Below, piece after piece: positions 57,345 through 64,000 of a stretch of DNA of 64,000 nucleotides. How positions within the stretch are numbered: the stretch's first letter is position 1; every line of letters starts with the position of its first letter. The notes below the pieces were generated by a model. The model saw only the letters and a program-made list of their open reading frames with translations. It did no database searches and was not told where the DNA came from. Position numbers and translations under genes: made by a program. The DNA comes from Inia geoffrensis. Taxonomy: Eukaryota > Chordata > Mammalia > Artiodactyla > Iniidae. Location of the stretch: contig CM070904.1 in assembly GCA_036417435.1 (NCBI GenBank), positions 20,442,835 through 20,506,834 on the forward strand, written 5' to 3'.

Positions 57345-57990
57345 CATGTTATTAGAGGGTTAGAACTTCCAGTTCCACCTCTAATGACCCCTTGGGAGGG
57401 GACAGGGGCTGGAGATTGAATCAATCGCCAGTAGCTGATAATTTAATCAAGTATGCCTATGTAATAAAGCCTCCATAAGAATCCAAGGGATGGGGGCTTG
57501 GAGAACTTCTGGGTTGATGAACACTTGGAGATTTGGGGAGAATGGTGTTTTCAGAGAGGGCATGGAAGCTCTGTGCCCTTTCCTCATACCCTGCCCTATG
57601 CATTTCTTCCATCTGGCTCTTTCTGAGTTATATCCTTTTACAACAAACCAGTAATCTAGTAATAAAAGATTTTTCTGAGTTCTGTGAGCTGCTTTAGCAA
57701 ACTAATCAAACCCAAGGAAAGGGAGTCATTGGAACCTCCCATCTCTAGCCAGTCAGTCAGAAGCACAGGTGACAGCCTGGACTTACAATTGGCATCTGAA
57801 GGAAGGGGCACCGCCTTGTAGGACTGAACCCTTAACCTGTGGGATCTAATGCTATCTCCATGTAGATAGTGTCAGAATTGAGCAGTGTTATAGGGCACCA
57901 AGGTGGTGCCCAAGAATTTCTTGGTGTGAAGAAACAACCACCCTCCCCCACACTGGAACTGGGTGCAGAATACATGCACAGCCTAGTCCT
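57345..57990 (+). mobile_element. LTR-like repeat, plus strand
   Basis: A roughly 640-bp mammalian repeat that I recognise by its order: 'ggggctggagattgaatcaa', 'gagggcatggaagctctgtg', 'agttatatccttttacaaca', 'tctgtgagctgctttagcaa', 'cagaagcacaggtgacagcc', 'gtagatagtgtcagaattga'. An AATAAA signal is at 57661-57666. The structure fits an LTR, but I cannot name the family with confidence. No internal retroviral sequence is seen. Confidence 0.5.
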
Positions 57991-58099
57991 ACAAACAGCA
58001 TAATTGAATTTACATCCACACTGGTACCTTTTCATGATTTTACATTCAAAGGTCAGCTGTGGTAAGGGCCTTATAGCTAACTATGCTTAGTTGTTTCTT

Positions 58100-58640
58100 T
58101 CACGTTTATGTTATTTTTGTAGGGGAGGAAAATATTTTCCTTCCTCCATTCTAGGTTCTTTGGTTGGTCTAATAATTAATATGACATAAGAAAGATTAAC
58201 AGGAGAATTAAACATATTTAATTTTGTACATACGGGAGTCTGTAAAAATATGAGACTCAAAGAAGTGACCAAAGCAGGTAGTATTTATACCTTTTAGACA
58301 AGAAAATAATAAATTTGCGCAGAATTGACAAGACAAAGGGGTTTGGGCTTGGGATAGCAAATCAGTAACAAGGTTTGTTTATACAGCCTTCTTGGCCATA
58401 AATTCCCTATCTCTGGTGATAAGGATGCCTTCTACCTTCCTGATGTAGGGAGGGTACATTTCATATAGAAGATGTATCTCCTGCTTTCAGGAGGACAAAT
58501 GAGGTCAGAGTGTCCTTATTGCACTGACTGTGTCTTAAGTAACTTTAATTCAAAAAAGTCAATATGCCAAAGTGACATAGTTGGGGATGGCATATTCTGC
58601 TCCCCTTCATTTTGTTTGTTTAAAACCTTCCTTTCAGAGC
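58100..58640. mobile_element. probable LTR-like repeat, family not named
   Basis: The order 'gacaaaggggtttgggcttg', 'tcctgctttcaggaggacaa', 'taactttaattcaaaaaagt' and 'atattctgctccccttcatt' recalls a mammal-wide LTR. Orientation and ends could not be fixed. It directly precedes the long L1. Confidence 0.35.
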
Positions 58641-58689
58641 AGAAAAAAAAAGAATAAAGAAAAGTGAAGATAGCTTAAAGAACTTATGG

Positions 58690-59187
58690 GACAACATGAA
58701 ATGGACTAACATTCATATCATAGGGCACCCAGAAGGAGAAGAGAGAGGGAGGGGGACAGAAATCTTATTTGAAGAAATAATGGCTGAAAACTTCTCTAAC
58801 CTGATGAAGGAAACAGACATCCAGATCTAGGAAGCCCAGAGAGTTCCAAATAAGAGGACCCCAAAGAGACCTACACCAGGACACATTACAATTAAAATGT
58901 CAAAAGTTAAAGACAAGGTGAGATTATTAAAAGAAGCAAGCTAAAAACAAGTTTTTATGTACAAGGGAATCCCCATAAGACTAGCAGCAGATTTTTCACC
59001 AGAAACTTTGCAGGACAAAAAGGAGCAATACAGAATGTTCAAAGTGCTAAAAGAAAGAAACTTCCAACCAAGGATGCTCTACCTGGCAAAGTTATTATTC
59101 AAAAGTGAAGGAGAGATAAAGAGTCTTCCAGACAAGCAAAAGCTAAAGGAGTTCATCACCCCTAAATCTCCTTACAAGAAACGTTAA
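58690..59187 (+). pseudogene. L1 ORF1p remnant
   Basis: The 76-codon frame at 58957-59187 encodes the ORF1p C-terminal region: GIPIRLAADFSPETLQ, then FKVLKERNFQPRMLYLAKL, then DKQKLKEFITPKSP. ORF1p is the RNA-binding trimeric protein of the L1 particle. Upstream, at 58690-58956, the DNA follows the L1 ORF1 consensus ('gaaataatggctgaaaactt', 'aagagacctacaccaggaca') but contains stops. The frame starts at a chance ATG and lacks the coiled-coil and most of the RNA-recognition domain. It is a pseudogene. Confidence 0.8.
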
Positions 59188-59939
59188 AGGGATTTCTTTA
59201 AGATAAAAAGAAAGGGTGCGAACTAGTAACAAGAATACATATGAAAGAACAAATCTCACTGGGAAGCTAAAAATATAGTAAATGTATTGAATCAGTCATT
59301 TATAAAGCTAGTAAGAAGGTTAAAAGACAAAAGTAGTAAAAATAACTTGATTACAATAATTAGTTAAAAGATACACAAGAAAAGAAGATGTAAAATGTGG
59401 CATCAAAAACATAAAAGGTGGGGTGGAAAGTGATAATGTTGAGCTTTACAATGGGATAAAACTTAAGTTGAAATAGACCGTTATAAACATAAGTTGTTGT
59501 ATGTAAGCTCCTTGGTAACCACAAAGCAAAAAACCTTTAGTAAATACACAAAAGATAAAGAGAAAGGAATATAACCATGCCACTAAAGAAAGTCTTCAAA
59601 CCACAAAGGAAAAGAGCAAAAGAAGAAGAGAGGAACAAAGAGGTACTACAAAAACTTCCAGAAAACAATTAACAAAATGGCAATAATCATATACCTATCA
59701 AGAATTATTTTAAATGTAAATGGACTAAATTCTCCAATCAAAAGACAGAGAGTGGCTGCATAAGTAAAAAAATAACAAGACCCAACTATATGAGGCCTAC
59801 AAGAGACTCACTTTAGATAGACGGACGTACACAAACTGAAAGCAAATGGATGAAAAATGATATTCCATGCACTCATAAACCAAAAGAAGTTGGAGTAGCT
59901 GTACTTATATCAGACATAATACACTTCAAAACAAAGACT

Positions 59940-59977
59940 GTAATAAGAGACAAAGAAGGGTCTTTGTCTCTTATTAC
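59940..59977. repeat. perfect 17-bp inverted repeat inside L1 ORF2
   Basis: The left arm gtaataagagacaaaga (59940-59956) and the right arm tctttgtctcttattac (59961-59977) are exact reverse complements around aggg. The L1 consensus continues differently after 'caaagaagg', so the right arm replaced native sequence. Confidence 0.95.
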
Positions 59978-62787
59978 ACATGGAACATTTTCCAACCTAG
60001 ACCATATGTTATTAAGCCAGAAAATGAGTCTTAATAAATTTAAAGAGTTGAAATCATATCAAGCATCTTTTCCAAGCACAATGGTATGAAACTAGAAATT
60101 AATTACACAAAGAAAACTGAAAAATTCACAAATATGAAAGATTAAACAGCATGCTACTGAACAACCAATAGGTCAAAGAAGAAATCAACAGAGAAATAAA
60201 AATTTGAGACAAATGAAAATGGAAATGTAACATACCACAGTTTATGGGATGCAGCAAAAGTAGTTCTACGATGGAAGTTCATAGTGATTAATGCCTACCT
60301 CAAGAAACAAGAAAGTTTAAAATAAATGACCTAACTTTACACCTCAAGGAGCTAGAAAAAGAAGAGCAAAGCCCAAAGTTAGTAGATGGAAGGAAATAAC
60401 AAAGATTAGGGCAGAAATAAATAAAATAGAGACTAAGAAGATAATAAAAAGATCAATGGAGGTAAGAGCTGATTCTTTGAAAAGATAAATAAAATTAACA
60501 AATTTTAGCTGCACTCACCTAGAGAAAAGGCTCAAATAAATAAAATCACAAATGAAAGAGGAGCTATTACAACTGATACCACAGAAATACAAAAGAGACC
60601 ATTAAAAACAATTATACACTAAAAAATTGGACAACCTATAAGAAATGGACAAGTCCTTAGAAACATACAATTTACTGAGACCGAGCCAAGATAAAACAGA
60701 TGGTATAAATGGACCAATTAGTAGTAAGGAGATTGAATTCGTAAACAAAAACCTCTCAAAAAACAAAAGTCCAGGATCAGACAGCTTTACTGGTAAATTC
60801 TACCACACATTCAAAGAAGAATTAATACCAATCCTTCTCAAACTCTTCCAAACAATAGAGGATGAGGGAATTCTTCCTTCATTTTATGTGGTCAACATTA
60901 CCCTGATACCAAAACCAGACAAGGATATCACAAGGAAAGAAAATTACAGGCCAATACCTTAATCAACACAGATGCAAAAATTGTCAATAAACTATTAGCA
61001 AATTGAATTCACAAATACATTAAAAGGATAATATGCCATAATCAAGTGGGATTTATTCCAGGAATATAAGGTTGCAAGTCTGCAAATCAGTCAAGGTGAT
61101 ATATCACATTAACAAATTTAATGATAAAAATTACATGATCATCTCAATAGATGCAAAAGAAAGCATTTGACAAAATTCAACATCCATTTATGATAAAGAA
61201 AAAACTCTCAACAAAATGGGTATAGAGGGAATGTACCTCAAAATAATAAAGGCCATATATGATAAGTCCACAGTTAACATCATACTCAATGGTGAAAAGC
61301 TGAAAGCTTTTCCTCTAAGATTAGGAAAAAGACAAGGATGCCCACTCTTGCCACTGTTATTCAACATAGTATTGGAAGTCCTAGACAGAGCAATTAGGCA
61401 AGAAAAAGAAATAAAAGACATTGAAATTGGAAGGAAAGAAACAAAACTGTCACTATTTGCAGATGACATATTATATATGGAAAACCCTGAAGATTCCATT
61501 AAAAAATTGTTATAATTAATAGACAAACTCAGTAGAGTTATGGAATACAGAGTCAATACATAAATATCTGTTGAATTTCTATACATTAATAATGAATTAT
61601 CAGAAAGAGAAATTAAGAAAACAATACCATTTAAACTTGCACTGAAAAGAATAAAATACCTAGGAATAAATTTAACCAACGAGATGAAAGACCTACGTAA
61701 TGAAAACTAATAGATATTAATGAAAGGAATTGAAGAAGACACAAGTAAAACAAAAGATATTTTGTGCTCATGGATTGAAAGAATTAATCTGTTAAAATGA
61801 CCATACGACCCAAAGCAATCTACAGATTCAATGCAATACCTATCAAAATTTCAATGGCATTTTTCACAGAAATAGAACAAACAATCCTAAAATTTGCATA
61901 AAACCATAAAAGACCCCGAATATCCAAAGCAATCTTAAGAAAGAAGAACAAAACTAGGGGCATTACTCTCCCTGGTTCCAAACTATATTACAAAGCTAAG
62001 TGATTAAAGTAGTATGGTATTGGCATAAAAAACAGACACATAGATCCGTGGAACAGAATAAAGAACCCAGAACTAAGCCCCTAAATATATGTAAGTTAAT
62101 TGAATATATACATAATAAGAACATGCAATGGGGAAAGGACAGACTCTTCAATAAATGGTGTTGGGAAAATTGGATAGCCACATGCAAAATAATGAAACTG
62201 TACCTCTATGTTACAGCATATACAAAAATCACTCAAAGTGGATCAAAGACCTGAACATAAGACCTGAAACCATAAAACCCTTAGAAGAAAACATAGGTGG
62301 TAAGCTCCTTGACATAGGTCTCGGTGATGATTTTTTGAGTCTGACACCAAAAGTAAAAGCAACAGAAGGAAAAATAAACAAACATCAAACTAAAGGCTTC
62401 TACACAGCAAAGAAAATCATCAACAAAATGAAATGTAACTTACTGAATGGGAAAAATATTTGTACCCCATATATCTGATAAGAATAATAAAGAACTCAAT
62501 GCCAAAAAACAAACAATCTGATTAGAAAAATGAACAGAAGATCTGAATAGACATTTTTCTAAAGAAGACATACATATTGCCAACAGGTACATGAAAAGAT
62601 GCTCTACATCATTAATCATGAGGGAAATGCAAATTAAAACCACAATGAGATATCACCTCATACCTGTCAGATGGCTGTCATCAAAAAGACAAGAAATAAA
62701 AAGTGTCGGTAAGGATGTGGAGAAAAGGGAACACTTGTGCACTGTTGGTGGAAATGTAAATTGGTGCAGCCACTATGGAAAACAGTA

Positions 62788-63477
62788 CAGCACATCCACT
62801 ACATACAAACGAGTTCCATTTCGAGAGCACGTTCGTAAGTCCAATTTGTTTGTAAGTCCCACAAAGTTAGTCTAGGTACCCAACTAACACGATTGGCTAT
62901 ATAGTACTGTACTGGAATAGGTTTATAATATTTTTCACACAAATAGTACATAAAAAACAAACAAACAGGGGCTTCCCTGGTGGTGCAGTGGTTGTGAGTC
63001 CGCCTGCCGATACAGGGGGCACGGGTTCGTGCCCTGGACCGGGAAGATCTCACATGCCGCGGAGCAGCTGGGCCCGTGAGCCATGGCTGCTGAGCCTGCG
63101 CGTCCGGAGCCTGTGCTCCACAACGGGAGAGGCCACAACAGTGAGAGGCCCACGTACCGCAAAAAAATAAAAGTAAATAAAGAACACATTTTTAACCTTA
63201 CAGTACAGTACCTTAAAAAGTACAGTAGTACAGTACAGCAGCTGGCATACAGGAGCTGGCATCGAGTGAACAGGCAAGAAGAGTTACTGACTGGAGGAGG
63301 GAGAGGAGGTGGGAGATGGCAGAGCTGAAGGATCGTCAGCGATAGGAGACAGAGGGCAAGCTGCACGTGACAATTGTACGCCAGTCACATGAACTAACTT
63401 ACGTGACTGGACACGAGAATGCAAGTTCGCATCTTTGAAAGTTCACAACTTGAAGGTTCGTATGTAGGGGCTTACTG
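62788..63477. mobile_element. Tigger/pogo-like non-autonomous DNA transposon
   Basis: The right end read in reverse is cagtaagcccctacatacga, and the left end is cagcacatccactacataca: imperfect terminal inverted repeats. TA dinucleotides flank it at 62786-62787 and 63478-63479. Removing it restores L1 ORF2 sequence across the single TA. Without the CHR SINE it is about 490 bp, too short for a transposase, and no transposase frame is seen. Assignment to the Tigger/pogo group rests on the CAG-type ends, the TA target and recognition of internal sequence. The exact family name is not certain. Confidence 0.8.
62968..63168 (+). mobile_element. CHR-2-like SINE nested in the Tigger-like element
   Basis: Head gggcttccctggtggtgcag, B box in gggttcgtgccct, and 'gtgagaggcccacgtaccgc' before a short A tail. 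The site is A-rich (aaaaacaaacaaaca), and no unambiguous target duplication can be read. Confidence 0.93.
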
Positions 63478-64000
63478 TATGGAGTTTCCTCAAAAAACTA
63501 AAAAATAGAATGACCATATGATCTAGCAATTCCACTTCTGGCTGTTTGTCTAAAGAAAACAAAAATGCTAATTTGAAGACATATATGCACCCCCATATTC
63601 ACTGCAGCACTATTTACAATAACCAAGCTATGGAAGTACTCTAAGTGTTCATCAATGGATGGACGGATAAAGAAGATGTGGTATACATATGGTATATATA
63701 TTCATTGGAACATTATTCAGACATAAAAAAGAAATCTTGCCATTTGTGAGTGACAACAAAGATGGACCTTGAGGGCATTCTGTTAAGTGCAATGAGTCAA
63801 ACATAAAAATACAAATACCATATGATCTCTTTTACATATGGAATGTAAAAAAACAGAACAAAACAAAACAAAAACTAAGCTCATAGCTCATGGCTACAGA
63901 GAACAGATTGGTGGTTGCCTGAAGCATAAATAGGGGTAAGAGAAATGAGTAAACTGTTCTGTTTTGTTTTGTTTTTAGTTTAAATACACTGAAAAAAATT

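Larger units (their letters stand above)
59677..63850 (+). pseudogene. L1 ORF2p pseudogene (endonuclease and reverse transcriptase)
   Basis: ORF2 similarity starts at the ATG at 59677, which opens a segment reading MAIIIYLSRI and then VNGLNSP. Two longer frames remain. Codons at 60645-60962 contain the segment NKSPGSDSFTGKFY and then NITLIPKPDKD of the early reverse-transcriptase fingers. Those at 61216-61515 contain [13 protein letters not shown] and the catalytic FADD at 61456-61467. The C-terminal zone is cut by the Tigger-like insert at 62788-63477 and resumes with the AIPLL-type segment in degraded form. Many stops and frameshifts separate the pieces, so no activity is expected. Confidence 0.85.
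58641..64000 (+). mobile_element. long ancient L1 element, plus strand, interrupted
   Basis: L1 sequence runs from an ORF1-like zone at about 58,650 through ORF2 to the window end. It is broken by a 690-bp Tigger-like insert at 62788-63477. Frames are disrupted throughout, as in old mammalian L1M elements. The 3' UTR lies beyond the window. The C-terminal ORF2 zone resumes exactly after the insert ('tggagtttcctcaaaaaact'). Confidence 0.85.

Noticed and set aside
53650..57990. provirus bounded by two LTRs
   Set aside because: The two LTR-like copies are in opposite orientation and no retroviral internal sequence lies between them.
60645..61515. functional reverse transcriptase
   Set aside because: The catalytic FADD is present, but the frame is broken between the two pieces and by the Tigger-like insert. 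It is an L1 fossil.

Overview
The window looks like a stretch of mammalian nuclear DNA, most probably from a cetacean. The main evidence is at least 15 copies of a tRNA-derived SINE whose head reads GGGCTTCCCTGGTGGCGCAG and whose body carries RNA polymerase III A and B boxes. I recognise this as the CHR family of Cetacea, hippopotamus and ruminants. Many copies are the short CHR-2-like form with near-perfect target-site duplications, as expected of a whale or dolphin. Ancient mammal-wide repeats (MIR, L2, L1, MaLR LTRs, hAT and Tigger-type DNA transposons) fill much of the rest.

I found no intact protein-coding gene, no convincing exon series and no free-standing RNA gene. The open frames longer than 100 codons lie in SINEs, LINE remnants, simple repeats or unique DNA without recognisable domains. 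The only recognisable protein remnants are broken L1 ORF1 and ORF2 reading frames. The window is therefore intergenic or deep intronic.

Layout: 0.8-2 kb two tandem L2 ends; 2.2-5.3 kb old L1 pieces, an (AT)n tract and three CHR SINEs; 5.3-12.8 kb mostly unique DNA with one CHR, L2 and MIR; 13.0-13.9 kb a young L1 3' end nested in an older L1; 15-24 kb CHR, L2, MIR and two minus-strand L1 blocks; 25.4 kb a hAT element; 25.7-29.7 kb a long repeat-poor stretch; 29.7-35.3 kb a long CHR, a MaLR LTR and MIRs, one of which hosts a mariner miniature element; 37-43.7 kb MIR and L2 pairs, CHR-1-like SINEs, MaLR LTRs and a 5'-truncated L1; 46.6-49.6 kb an L1 with a CHR insertion, two CHR SINEs stacked on one target site and a MaLR LTR; 53.6-58.6 kb two copies of one LTR-like repeat in opposite orientation and another LTR-like block; 58.6-64.0 kb a long ancient L1 carrying a Tigger-like miniature element that itself carries a CHR-2 SINE.

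The sequence records successive retroposition and transposition rather than genes acting together. The most informative points are the three-level nest at 62.8-63.5 kb, the stacked SINEs at 48.1-48.5 kb, the mariner miniature element at 34.1 kb and several perfect inverted or tandem repeats. I did not find a new biological system. Family names come from recognition of consensus sequences without a database search, and most boundaries of old repeats are approximate.
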